Origin: Forficula auricularia
Lineage: Eukaryota > Arthropoda > Insecta > Dermaptera > Forficulidae
DNA length: 64,000 nucleotides
Assembly (NCBI GenBank): GCA_024734495.1
Contig: JALMQS010000099.1
Coordinates: 71,570,249 to 71,634,248, forward strand
Direction: 5' to 3'
Position 1 is the first letter of the stretch. Each line of letters opens with the position of its first letter. Position numbers and translations under genes: made by a program. The notes below the pieces were generated by a model. The model saw only the letters and a program-made list of their open reading frames with translations. It had not been told where the DNA came from and made no database searches. Of this stretch, positions 9,313 through 19,260 are shown in pieces.

Positions 9313-9388
9313 GAGCACTCGACGGGATTCGAACCCGTGTCTCTCTCTTTAGCCGAAGAGCGCCTTTACCAACTAGGCCACGGATGAT
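9313..9388 (-). tRNA. tRNA-like sequence inside an inverted-repeat element (probably not functional)
   Basis: On the minus strand the A box TGGCCTAGTTGG (9369-9380) and B box GGGTTCGAATCCC (9324-9336) are intact. A T-arm forms and an anticodon-like stem (CTCTT / AAGAG) closes a 6-nt loop instead of 7. No good acceptor stem pairs the two ends. It is therefore a tRNA-derived sequence or pseudo-tRNA rather than a working gene. Its 3' side abuts the arm sequence also found beside the tRNA-like copies at 36506-36573 and 59643-59690. Confidence 0.5.
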
Positions 9389-9867
9389 CCCGCCAGGAAA
9401 GCTCTTTAGATTGAATGTCATTTTTCCTTTCCGCGGCTTTTTCTATTTAAAGTATAGTTACTTATGTTTTAGACAAATTAACTTTTAAAAGTTAGTTTTA
9501 ATTTTTTCTTAAAGCAAATAGTTTAAATTATCTCTTTTTTTGAATTTTGAAATGACTCATCAATATCCACTCGAATTCACTTATCAGTCCGTCTCCAAAA
9601 ACTACTTCAATCTTACTATAAGATTATAAAAATCAAGTCGGCGTCGTCGCGCAAGGCGATTATAATAAGTAATAGATAAATTGTAATATTACTTTAAAGT
9701 ATTTAAAGTTTGTCCTTAATGCGAGGTAAATGAAAGTCATGTGTAATGTGTACTATACAGGGCGGAATATTTTGATTTAATTGAAAAAAAAATTATTTTG
9801 AGAGTAGCAAAGTTGTTAATTCATAGAGAGAAACAATGAGGTTGTCCTCTGCTTGGATACAAATAAC

Positions 9868-9869
9868 AT

Positions 9870-9934
<65 letters not shown>
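9868..9934. repeat. (CA)n(TA)n compound microsatellite
   Basis: About 12 CA units run directly into about 21 TA units. Confidence 0.95.
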
Positions 9935-9935
<1 letters not shown>

Positions 9936-9955
9936 TAGGAGACGCCCGGGCCTTT

Positions 9956-10530
9956 GATACAAAATTTGGTTGAGTTTGGTACAACGGCCTAGATTTTCAT
10001 TTTTTGACCCTCCCCCCACTCATTTTGGGCGGTTAGTTTTTGTATTTTTAGACTTCTGAGGTCCCACTGATTATGTATACAAAATTTGGTTGAGTTTTCT
10101 CAAATGGCCTAGATTTTTAATTTTTAACCCCCCCCTACTCCATCCCCTTAATTTTGGGTCGATATGCACCAAAATCTAATCAGCTCTTAATCTCAATGTA
10201 CCAAAACTACGTGTGAAATTTGGTATCGATAATCACACTAGTTTTTGAGCTACCTCGTCCACAAAAATTTGGTAACGCACAGACTAACAGACAACCGTAC
10301 TAACTAACAGACATTTTGAGCAAACAATTATTATCTCGAAAATTATAATTTTTTCGTATGTTCACTTATTTAAAGTTTTTTGTAGAGCGAAAATATATGG
10401 TTTCGCTCAATTTCTTTTAATCAAATTATTTTCAGCCGTTTTTTAGATATTTCTAAACAAAGAAGGCAAAAAACGACTTTTTTCATGCACGATTACAATA
10501 CTTACACCATACCCTGTATGGTAAAGTAAC
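9956..10530 (+). mobile_element. Hairpin-ended element with ~120-bp tandem units, copy 1
   Basis: The unit (aaaatttggttgagttt, C-rich run, ttagtttttgtatttttaga, cactgattatgtat) repeats with a period of 120 bp. The right end has a perfect 7-bp hairpin accatac-cct-gtatggt (10506-10522) followed by aaagtaa. Other copies are at 11304-12156 (minus), 33095-33768, 40240-40958 and 49690-50168. The left end is truncated against the microsatellite. Terminal hairpins and internal tandem repeats resemble Helentron/Helitron-like non-autonomous elements, but no diagnostic end could be confirmed. Confidence 0.65.
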
Positions 10531-11303
10531 AAATAAATAATATACTAGAATATTTACATAAATATATTTAATATATGTATATGTGTGTATGTTTATTTGC
10601 ATCAAGCAGAGGACAACCACTTTGTTTCTCTCTAAGAATATTTTGAACTTGATTCTTCATTTCAGTTAAAAAAGTACCTAACTTGGAAATAAATTACCCG
10701 GCTATTTAAGAGTTTAAAAAATCCCTCTCTCCTTCTGACTCGTTTTAAGAATATCTTTTATACCCTTTAAGAAAAAAAAAACATGTTGAAATTTTTAAGA
10801 AGCTGCTAAATAGAGACGAGATAGGGATAGAGAAAGTAACGGCAAGAAAATAAAACATTTATGATATCCCTCTCTCTTTCTTTTCGCTTGCTTTTAGCTC
10901 TTTTAAAATTATATTAAGAAGGAATTGTCTTAAAACCAAAAAGTAACAAAAAAATAATCCTATTTAGTTTATATATTATAAGTATATAAGTACTTATTCT
11001 ACAAAGAAAACAAAACAAAAATAAGTACAAAATAATCTCTCTCTAAGTTCTTCCAGTTGAGAATTTGTCATTTCATTTATATTTTATATTTAATTAACAT
11101 TCTTATATACATGAAAATTCAGAAAGATAATATTTGGTTATTTCAAATAATAATGAAAAAAAATATTGTTTAAAGAAATCTCAGAAAAACAAAGTTTTGA
11201 AAATTCGATGTACATAATTACAGAAATCACGATATGGTTAAAACTTAAAATAAAAAACTTTAATTTGTGGACAGAAAAAAAAATCAATTTCACCAAAGAT
11301 TTA
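10531..11303. other. AT-rich spacer with an inverted arm
   Basis: No gene. About 10585-10642 (caagcagaggacaacc, tttctctcta) is the inverted counterpart of about 9813-9865, so a foldback brackets the microsatellite and element copy 1. The remainder is AT-rich. Confidence 0.5.
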
Positions 11304-12156
11304 TTACTTTACCATACAGGGTATGGTCAAGTATTGTAATCGTGCATGAAAAAAGTGGTTTTTTTCCTTCTTTTTTTTTTTTGAAATATCTCAAAAACGG
11401 CTGAAACTATTTTGATTAAAAAAATTGGGTGAAAACATGGCATTTTGCTCTACAAAAAAGCTCTTATAAATGAACATTAAAAAATTATATTTTTTGAGAT
11501 AACAATTGTTTTGTCAAAATGTCTGTTAGCCTGTCTATTAGTTAGGCTGTGCGTTACCAAATTTTTGTGGACGAGCTAGCAAAAAAAAAGAGTGGGAATA
11601 TCGAAACCAAATTTCACACGTAGTTTTGGTCTATTGAGGTTAAGACCTGATTAGATTTTGGTGCATATCGACCTCAAATAAAGGGGGGTGGAGGGAGGTT
11701 AAAAATTAAAAATCCAGGTCATTTGAGCAAACTCAAACAAATTTTGGATACATAATCAGTGGACCCCCAGAAGTCGAAAAATAAAAAATAACCCCCCAAA
11801 ATGTGGGGGCGGGGTTGTAGGGTCAAAAATTGTAAATCTAGGCCCGTGTACCAAACTCAACCAAATTTTGTATACATAATCAGTGGGACCCCAGAAGTCT
11901 AAAAATCCAAAAACTAAGCGCCCAAAATGGGGGAGGGGGGGTGTAGGAAAAAAAATGAAAATATAAGCCCTTGTACCAAACTCAACCAAATTTTGTATAG
12001 ATAGTCAGTGGGCCCCCAGGAGTCTAAAAATGCAAAAACTAACCCTCTCCCGTACATGATTATAAATAATTTTATTAAATATTAAATATAAGTGAGGGGC
12101 CAGGTTGTATGGTAAAGTCAAGTGGATGGCCACATCAGAACACGTCAGCTTATTTT
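11304..12156 (-). mobile_element. Hairpin-ended element with ~120-bp tandem units, copy 2
   Basis: The most complete copy besides 40240-40958. It begins with the accatac-agg-gtatggt hairpin at 11311-11327, has about three 120-125-bp units (cataatcagtgg-type strings near 11750, 11875 and 12000), and ends with tgtatggtaaagtca, then ggccacatcagaacacgtca. The other four copies are in the plus orientation. Short reading frames within the units are shadows. Confidence 0.7.
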
Positions 12157-12287
12157 CATTCGAAATTCTTATAATATGAAGAAATTTTCCAAACTCTCGG
12201 TATGCTTTCCGCAAATTTTTCAGATAGTTGGGTTATCTATTTTACCCAGCTAGCGTTAGATACCTGACTTAATGAATTATAATATTA

Positions 12288-12330
12288 CCAGCTGCAAAGC
12301 CCGCCTTTGGAGGGCTTCTTGCTAACTCGC
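12288..12330 (-). mobile_element. Second Helitron-like 3' terminus, inverted
   Basis: The hairpin (agccc, gcctttgga, gggct) inside ctgcaaa...cttgctaa is homologous to the reverse complement of 2124-2163. On the minus strand it ends GCAGCTGG followed by T, which still fits CTRR-T. The body of the element would extend to higher coordinates; its 5' end was not found. Confidence 0.45.
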
Positions 12331-12679
12331 TGCGTGCGAATCGTCACTCAACATCACTCCGCGAGACAGAGTCCAATTCTTGTGAACGACTGTCCTTCCA
12401 GAATGTTCTCGAAGTTTCTAGAAGCTAGAGTATACAGGGGACGGGGCCACAAGTGGGCGAAACCGGACAAACCAAGTGAGTGCTTACTGCTTTATTATAT
12501 ACTATTGATACCTACAGGGTTTCCCTAATCAAACTATGTTTGGTCGAACACCACTATCTCATAGAAAGTGAATAAGTGTTCCACGAAAATCACTATTGGG
12601 ACATTTTGAACTTCGTAGTAAGTAAGTTATTGGTCTTGCTTTTAAGTCAAAAAATAATTTATAACCTGTCTAAAGAGTC
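12331..12679. other. Unassigned sequence next to the Helitron-like end
   Basis: GC content is higher up to about 12480. A 73-codon frame at 12307-12528 overlaps the Helitron-like hairpin and is not recognised. No gene is supported. Confidence 0.4.
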
Positions 12680-13490
12680 TTAAAAAATATAAAATGAAAA
12701 TATGAAAAAGAAACAAAATACTTTATTCACCCCAGAAGATACATTTATACCTTTATTTTAAATAAATTATCTTATATAAATTTGAATAAAAACTAATTCT
12801 GTAAATATAATAAATTTTAAAATAGACTCGAATTATGCTTATTTTAAAGCTTAATTTTATATAGTTAACTATAGGATTCTCTCATGAATATGTTAAAAAA
12901 TATTTTTAAGTTTAACAAAACCTTCAAATTGTATTTTAAATAATTTATATAAATTCAAAAAAAAAAACTGATTAACTAGTTATTTTGCAAATGCATTAAA
13001 TTTAAAAATATAATCGAATTATGCTTATTTCAATGCATTATTTTATACAGTTGATTTTATTCCCCTCAACATTGTATTAAAAATTTGAATATTTCGAAAG
13101 TTAGAATAAAAAAAAAAAACATATTTAATTACCTACGAGATACATTTATATTGTATTTGAAATAGTTTATATTAATTGAAAAAAATTAACTAACTAATTA
13201 ACTAGCTATTATGTAAATGATGTAATAAATTATAAAAGAAAATCGAATTATACTTATTTCAAAGCTTTATTTTATATACATTTTTTCAAGAATTTGTTAA
13301 AAGACTTATTTCGAAGGTGAAAAAGAAAATCAAAATTACTTTAAATACCAATAAGTTTAATAAATATTGTGTTTTAAATTAATTATTTTATAACTCAAAA
13401 TATTCTTGATTAATCAAATTTTTCAAATGCAATTTCTTCCTTCATTTTTTCAATCTTAGATTAATCACAGAAGATTTTACTTTCTTTTTT
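12680..13490 (+). repeat. AT-rich tandem array, period ~190-230 bp
   Basis: The landmark tcgaatta(t/c)...cttattt recurs near 12828, 13014 and 13243, each followed by a ttttatata-type segment and preceded by a ttttatat(a)aatt block. A further partial unit lies at about 13860-13950, on the far side of the MITE at 13493-13838. Confidence 0.65.
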
Positions 13491-13492
13491 GA

Positions 13493-13838
13493 CCCCCCAT
13501 ACACTCTTCAACTTGTTGTCCAACCAGGCTCCGCCCAAAATTATTAAGTGTGTTTTGATATTCATCAACCTTGTTGTTCAATTTGGTTTTGGTCTCTCAA
13601 CCTGGCCATACACTGTTCTAAATAAATAAATAAATAAATCTTTATTCTTCGACCTGCTTAGAGGCACAAGTCCTCGGTGGCTAGGTCCTCCAAACATCAA
13701 TACAATCTAGCTACAATACATTAACAAACATCAATACAAATTATTTACAACAATTTAACAAATAATAAACAAGTAAAAAAAAAAACTTGAACCTCAACAG
13801 AACCAAGTTGGACAACAAGTTGAAGTGTGTATGGTGGG
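13493..13838. mobile_element. MITE inserted in the AT-rich array
   Basis: The ends are inverted: ccatacactcttcaacttgt on the left and acaagttgaagtgtgtatgg on the right, extending through ttgtccaac. It carries a nested retroposon fragment at 13621-13790. Non-coding; superfamily undetermined. Confidence 0.7.
13621..13790 (-). mobile_element. Truncated LINE 3' end with TTTA tail
   Basis: Minus strand: a 3'-UTR-like sequence ends in AATAAAGATTTATTTATT, i.e. a TTTA-repeat tail, as in several CR1/Jockey-group LINEs. No coding part remains. Confidence 0.5.
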
Positions 13839-13961
13839 CTTAAGATTGGAGGGAGGAATTAAGAAATTGTATTTGTGAATTATTTTATATAAATTGAAGA
13901 AACAACTAACTTAAGATTCTGTAAATGTATTAAATTGCATAATCTCATTATATTAAACGAG

Positions 13962-14235
13962 CAAAGTTTGTATATATCTATCCGGTCGGGTTCTCGAAAA
14001 CGGCTGAAACGATTTGAATGAAATTCACCGGTTAGGAGGGTTTTGTGTTGGACATTCGATCTGCCAAGGTCTCATCTTAGGCTAAGTTTTTTTTTATGGG
14101 TTTTTTGTTAATTGAAATAATTATTCACAGGTGGTTGTCTCGATAAAAATGTTTATTTTTATTTTTATTCAATTTCCTTTTCAATTTTATATCCCACAAT
14201 AAGATCATTATAATTATTATTATATATTAAAAGTT
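13962..14235. other. Dispersed-repeat fragment and AT-rich DNA
   Basis: aaacgagcaaagtttgtata and cggctgaaacgatttgaatg at 13965-14035 belong to a repeat I have seen widely in arthropod DNA, but I cannot assign its class. A related ctcgataaacggctctaacg string occurs at 43404. Confidence 0.4.
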
Positions 14236-14254
14236 GGGCAATTTATAGTAATTG

Positions 14255-14503
14255 GAGGAGGGGAGGATGGTGAAGGGTAAACCAATCGACTTGATTGGGG
14301 AATAATGGAATTGAAATAATTATCGGAAAAGAGGTTTTTTTATCTAATTAGATTTTCCTCTTATTAAAAACAAGGACTTAAGATGAATAAGGACACTCGA
14401 TGGTGGAGAAGTAATCTCCGGAATCGAAGCAAAAAATACAATGTATACATTAATTAATGTAAAATAATTAGTTTAATAAAATTAAAAAAAAAAAAAAAAA
14501 ATG
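14255..14503 (+). mobile_element. SINE-like retroposon, copy 2, with 11-bp TSD
   Basis: Same family as 9024-9238 but longer at the 5' end (accaatcgacttgattgggg). Poly-A tail; flanking duplication tatagtaattg at 14244-14254 and 14504-14514. Confidence 0.8.
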
Positions 14504-14519
14504 TATAGTAATTGATTGA

Positions 14520-14695
14520 TGATTGGGGGATGGATGAAATAGGATAATGGAATTGGATTAATTATCGGAAAAGAGGTTTTTTTAATTAGTTTTTTCCTCT
14601 TATTAAAAACAAGGACTAAAAAGATGATCAAGGACAGTCGATGGTGGAGAAGTAATCTCCGAAGTCGAAGCTTAAATACAATGTATACATTAACA
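14520..14695 (+). mobile_element. SINE-like retroposon, copy 3, 3'-truncated
   Basis: Matches the family up to atgtatacattaa, then is joined directly to another repeat at about 14698, without a poly-A tail. Confidence 0.7.
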
Positions 14696-14744
14696 TAATA
14701 GCCCTGTGGGTCGGGGGTAGAATAAACCCACAGTATCCCCTGCT

Positions 14745-14963
14745 AGGAATCGGATTAGCCGAGAGCTTAAAGACACTAGCCTTCTAAGCAGGAGTCCCGG
14801 GTTCGAGTCCGAGTCCCTGCATTGATATTTGACCGGCTATAATCTGATTTCTAGTCACCAATCCGTCTGGCAAGCGTGGTGACTTAATGCCAACCCCCTT
14901 CCATTTGATGGAAGAGGCCTATTTCAGCAGTGGATTGTCGCTATCGACAGGCTGATGATGATG
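14745..14963 (+). mobile_element. tRNA-derived SINE with GAT-repeat tail and 10-bp TSD
   Basis: The head (14745-14825) has an A box (TTAGCCGAGAGC) and a B box (GGGTTCGAGTCC), with an anticodon-loop-like CTTCTAA suggesting an Arg(TCT)-type origin. The tail contains gaggcctatttcagcagtgg and caggctgatgatgatgat, a 3' module shared by many insect SINEs and their partner LINEs. Direct repeats atcccctgct lie at 14735-14744 and 14964-14973. The target is another repeat (gtgggtcgggggtagaataa ... cgtaaaaggcgactaaaagg). Confidence 0.85.
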
Positions 14964-15118
14964 ATCCCCTGCTTGTCGTAAAAGGCGACTAAAAGGGTTT
15001 GGGCAGTAGTTGTACAGAATGAAGAAAATTACTTAAATATTAAGTTTTGCTTATACTCAAAGAGAATATAACTAAACTCACCGTAATGCACCAAAAAGTT
15101 TAGATAAACCAACCTACA

Positions 15119-16022
15119 TTAACCCTTAACTGGTATGGTGGGGTCTCTCGCGACCCCAGACCTCTTCTCTCGGCTGTAATTCCACAAAACTTGGTAACCG
15201 CTCGGGGAGCATCTCAGTAGCCGCTTGACTTAGGTTGATTTAGTCATCGCTAAGAGCCCGTGAAAGTGACATCAATCTATATCGAATTATCTACGTTGTG
15301 GGTCACGAGAGACCCCAGCATAGCAGTTACGTTTTTTTTTCAAGTTACGATGGCGCGTAAGTTTTTAACAAAAAATGAACTAGAAGAACTTGTTGCAAAC
15401 TTTAGTGATATTTAAGAGTCCAGAGATGATCTAAACAACTTTGGTGAATCTTTTGAGGATCTTTCGGACAATAAGAGTGAATATAGTCTACATGATTCAG
15501 AGTCGGAAATAGAGTCAGGAGGAAATTATGGATGAGGAAAATGCTAGCCATTCTGATGACTTAGGCTGAACAGCAAACTATTATTATGGAAAAAACCGGT
15601 ATAAATGGGCAAAAAAAGCTCCCAAAAAAATGTACGAATTCAGTGTCATTTCTGCCATGATGATAAAAATCTGTAAGGAAAACCTGCTTGTCATTTTTTT
15701 TATAGTTGGCTAAAAAGTTTTTTTTTTTTTGTTTCAGGGGAGCAGTTGATGAGTAAACAAAACTCCCAAAAAGCTGCATTGAGAAATTACTTTTTTTTTC
15801 TTTTTTTATTCTGTTTTTATCCAAGCGATGTCCAAGAATGCATGAGATTTTGTTAATTTTTTTTTTTTTTAAATAAATACTTTTCAAAAATGAGAAACTT
15901 TTTTCTCATAAGGTAGTCCACAATGCACCAAATAATGACAAACAACAAAAAAAAATCTAATGACCTTTTTTCCCTTAAATATGACTGGGGTCACGTAAGA
16001 CCCCATTATACCAGTTACGTTC
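15119..16022 (+). mobile_element. piggyBac-like element, internally deleted
   Basis: It starts TTAACCCTTAACTGG, i.e. the TTAA target followed by a CCC end. The left end carries ggggtctctcgcgacccc and the right end carries ctggggtcacgtaagacccc, then taccagttacg, inverted relative to the left. The right TTAA is degraded. It contains the start of a piggyBac-type transposase gene (15350 onward) but is too short for the ~550-600-residue protein. Confidence 0.75.
15350..15650 (+). pseudogene. piggyBac-like transposase N-terminal fragment
   Basis: An ATG at 15350 opens MARKFLTKNELEELVANF, followed by a stop after about 21 codons. The same frame continues with an acidic, serine-rich stretch (DDLNNFGESFEDL, then SESEIESGG), typical of the disordered N-terminus of piggyBac-like transposases, and a second stop. 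Near 15590 KNRYKWAKKAPKK resembles the conserved K-W-x-K segment before the catalytic domain. The DDD catalytic domain is absent. The minus-strand 108-codon frame over this region is a shadow of A/T runs. Confidence 0.65.
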
Positions 16023-16745
16023 CAAGAAACTTGCGTACCAGTACTGGAAGTAAAATACATTTAAATTACAAATGATTCTATTATGTAAACATTATGGTCC
16101 TTGTCTATGATCGAGGCGTTGATGTGGATTGATATATCCATATTTTTTAGTTTTTAGCTGACATTCTAAAGTGAGTCTTAGAATCCCGAGAAGAATGAAG
16201 AATAAAGAAAAAGAGAAAGTGAGAGCTGAGAATAAGAGCTTGCCGACCCTTTGAGTCTGGCCGGAATGCCCATAGAGCCCTCGGTGCTGTGATAACTGAT
16301 TACCTAGACTGAAACTTTATGGAAATGGCCAGACAATTTCACTAGGCAAATCTGCCTTGGGTTTTGTGCCCGCCATCTCTTGATCTATTCGGAATATTTT
16401 AAAATATTGTAGATAGTGAGCTGAAACCATTCACTGTTAAAAACAAAAATAAATAAGCAAAAAATTTTATTTTCTTCTAAATTCATAATAAAATGAAGTT
16501 ATCAAAAAAGAGGCCATTTGATAGTCGCATTCATAAGTTCCCTGCATTATAAATTATAACTACCAATAGAGTTAAGACCAAATTTATTCTTATTTGCCTT
16601 TGATAATAATAAAATGAAGCTATTTGCAGGAGTTTTTCATAATTTTAAGTTTAATGGTAAAAAAAAATCAAAATTTTGTCATTCATTAAAATTAGCGTCC
16701 AAGAGCAAAAAGTCTTTGTTATACAGTATATGCTTATATAATATA
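16023..16745. other. Unassigned, partly GC-richer sequence
   Basis: About 16240-16390 is less AT-rich (gtctggccggaatgcccata, cttgggttttgtgcccgcca) and may be an old repeat fragment. No reading frame or motif was recognised. Confidence 0.4.
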
Positions 16746-17338
16746 CAAGGGGTTTCAGGAGGAATAGTAAATATTTTTGGAGGTGCTAGTATATACGAAT
16801 TGCAATAAAAAATCCCATATAACATGTGTCCAATTTTTATTTAGTACAGAGATACAGCTGTTAGTATGTAACTGCTGGGCACCGTACCAGTGTCACGCGG
16901 TGTATTGAATACACGAGTAAACTGCTAGTCTGCGGTTAGGAAATCGTGTGCCGTATTCTCTACAAGCAGCAGCATTGTTTCCATTACAAAACACATACAC
17001 AAATACCATTTGACATACTCAGCATGTGTAAATACGTGCGACATGTTTACACGCTACAGTACAGTAGACTTGACCAACAAATCACAATGAAAACTTCAAT
17101 GAAAACTAAAGCACAACTTCACAACTTGAACATCAACATTCTACTGCTGATATTCGACAAATACGGCCATAGCAACCCATAGCAACCGGTGTACCAACAC
17201 ACGAAACGAAAATGCATTGAACTCAGCTGTAACACTGTACTCAATAAAAATTGTACACATGCTATATGGCATTTTTTATTTCAATTCGTCTATACTACCA
17301 CCTCTTAAAATATTTACTATTACTCTTGAAACATCCTG
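16746..17338. mobile_element. 593-bp long-TIR MITE (Tc1/mariner-like)
   Basis: Inverted ends of about 110 bp share gtttca-gag-aatagtaaatat, the gaggtg-tagtata-acgaatt block and catgtgt-caatttttatt. TA lies immediately outside both ends (16744-16745 and 17339-17340). The central ~370 bp is GC-richer and non-coding; the frames at 16614-16808 and 16946-17182 are not supported. Confidence 0.85.
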
Positions 17339-17599
17339 TATATAAACTCATACTGTTTGATTCGTGAATTAATTTTTATTTAAATTTTTTAAAACCTAGT
17401 TTGAATATTAAAAAATAATAGTTCTTGAAGTAGCTTTAATAATCAAATCAGAATTTTAATTCATTTTACTTTATTTATAATAGATGGTTAAATAAAAACA
17501 AAACAAGTGTATATTGATGGATTTAAGGGAAACAATTCTAGCCCCATCGGGTCGAAGGCCGTAGAACGTCAGTACGAAACCCTATTGCTATCGCAACAA

Positions 17600-17765
17600 T
17601 GTATGTTCATCTGAGATCTCGTAAATTAAATAAGATATAAACTTAAAATTTGGAAATAATATTTGTGAATCAAAATATCTTATTAAAAGTTTAATCAAAT
17701 TATTGTTTTAGGGAGTATAGAATTTTATGTGGGGATAAAAAATATTTTTTTATTTTCAAAGAGTA
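17600..17765 (-). repeat. GGTTCCGTAC family, copy C (partial)
   Basis: The reverse complement matches 61950-62100 and 6456-6620, including attttatgtgggg near 17730. Confidence 0.5.
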
Positions 17766-17963
17766 AAATATATATCATTTAAAGATTCCTTTTAGTAGAA
17801 TTTTTTTATTAATTTATTTCGATTTAAAATGAGCCGATGAGCGACCTCCAAAATGGTCATCTCCCACGGTGCTTATTGTACCAGCTCAATTTGATTCAAA
17901 TACCTGAATTAATATTATGAAAAAATTCGAAAAATTTCAAATTCTTTTCTTATACAGCACAAA

Positions 17964-18273
17964 CAGAAATTCTTAACCTTTTTCTAACAATGACCCCTTC
18001 CGCAATTTTGTAAGAATTCCATTCTCCTCTTTTTTTAACACAAAAGTTTATTTCAAATAATATACTTTTAATAGTGAAAATACAAGGTATTATATTTTAA
18101 CTTAGAGATTAAGATAAGTAATATTTACCTAATGGGAAATCTGAGTTTGTTTTTTGTCAGTTCTTTAATACGTTCTTAAAAACATTTGAAAGTACGGAGT
18201 TTATTCCCCCCCCTTGAAATACTGAAATTCCTCCTTGGGGATGGGTAGATTTCACCCAGGTTGAGAATCCCTG
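17964..18273. mobile_element. hAT-like MITE (putative)
   Basis: The left end cagaaattcttaaccttttt and the reverse-complemented right end cagggattctcaacctgggt resemble each other and hAT/Charlie-type termini. No matching 8-bp target duplication is visible, so the call is tentative. Confidence 0.4.
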
Positions 18274-18491
18274 CGCTAGAGGAGCACTGAAACTCATACA
18301 TCGGCTCCTTATGGAAACGTACTCTCTACATCATACTCTTTGCTATATATGGTACATCCAGTAGATATCAGCCCTATTGTGGAATTCGCCAATAGTATAA
18401 TGTGAAATAAGAAAGGGACTCCCCGTGAAGTTAGATGTCAATTTAGCTCTGATTATCATTGGTATTAGGAACTGTTTCGTGACACTAAATA

Positions 18492-18818
18492 CAGTGAAAC
18501 CCCTCAAATCCGAACTATTGGGGCTGTAGCCTGTTCGGATTTCAATTTGTTCGGATTAGCCGAAAGCTGGTGGTTTGGATATCTTATTGAAGAAAATGGT
18601 TCTCTTTCTATCTCTTTCTAGTTACAAACAAAAAAAGACGTTATTTACTTGGTTGCACAATCGTGGCAAAAAAGTGTAAACTTAGTGCGGAGATCTTGGA
18701 AGAAGCGTTGGTCTAGCCTCGAGTTCAAGAAAACCCAAACTTAAATTTGTCAAAAAGAACTCGTTCGGATTTCCCGGGATTTCGGATTTCCGGGGTTTGG
18801 ATTTGAGGGGTTTCACTG
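18492..18818 (+). mobile_element. Pogo/Tigger-type MITE, copy 2
   Basis: CAGTGAAACCCCTC ... GAGGGGTTTCACTG with TA on both sides (18490-18491 and 18819-18820); inverted termini over at least 25 bp. The interior near 18665-18780 reads as a lysine-rich fragment (KKCKLSAEILEEALV, then a stop) that could derive from the DNA-binding part of a pogo-type transposase; this is uncertain. Confidence 0.85.
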
Positions 18819-18909
18819 TATATGTAAGCAAGGCGTTTCGTGACACTTAGCTCAATTTAGCTCCGATGATCATTGTAATTAGAGACTGTTTCGTCACTCT
18901 TACTATACA

Positions 18910-19215
18910 CAGTGAAACCCTCAAATCCGAACTAATTGAGGCTGTATCCTGTTCGGATTAGCCGAAAGCTGATGGTTTGGATATCTTATTGAAGAAAATG
19001 GTTCTCTTTCCATCTCTTTCTAGTTACAAAAAATACGTTATTTACTTGGTTGCACAATCGTGGCAAAAAAGTGTAAACTTAGTGCGGGGATCTTGGAAGA
19101 AGCGTTGGTCTAGCCTCGAGTTCAAGAAAACCCAAACTTAAATTTCTCAAAAAGAACTCGTTCGGATTTCCTGGGATTTCGGATTTCCGAGGTTTGGATT
19201 TGAGGGGTTTCACTG
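18910..19215 (+). mobile_element. Pogo/Tigger-type MITE, copy 3
   Basis: 306 bp, close to copy 2 with a short deletion after the left terminus. TA follows the right end; on the left an extra CA separates TA from CAGTG. Confidence 0.85.
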
Positions 19216-19260
19216 TATTTATAAATAAGGCGTTTCGTGACACTTACTATTTATTTATAA

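Larger units (their letters stand above)
8715..9600. mobile_element. Foldback with hammerhead-like motifs, split by later insertions
   Basis: The left arm (ggatattgatgaggcagtc, then agagataatttaaactat) and the right arm near 9527-9575 (atagtttaaattatctct, then catcaatatcc) are inverted copies. The centre holds two inverted hammerhead-like motifs. The right arm is displaced by the segment at 8937-9518, which carries a tRNA-like sequence and a SINE. The end cagtccgtctcc near 9586 recurs at about 36206, beyond another motif. Confidence 0.6.
18440..19260 (+). repeat. ~415-bp tandem duplication containing two MITEs
   Basis: The unit aggcgtttcgtgacactta, an atttagctc-gat-atcattg segment, then a pogo-type MITE is present twice, with remnants of the flank at both ends. 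The duplication carried an already inserted MITE with it. Confidence 0.75.

Noticed and set aside
9313..9388. Functional tRNA gene
   Set aside because: A and B boxes are good, but there is no acceptor stem and the anticodon loop is 6 nt; multi-copy within an inverted-repeat element.
9793..10019. Frames containing YIYIYIYI and CVCVCV
   Set aside because: Translations of the CA/TA microsatellite.
15561..15887. 108-codon minus-strand frame
   Set aside because: Lies antisense to piggyBac remnants and is built from poly-T/poly-A runs; no domain.
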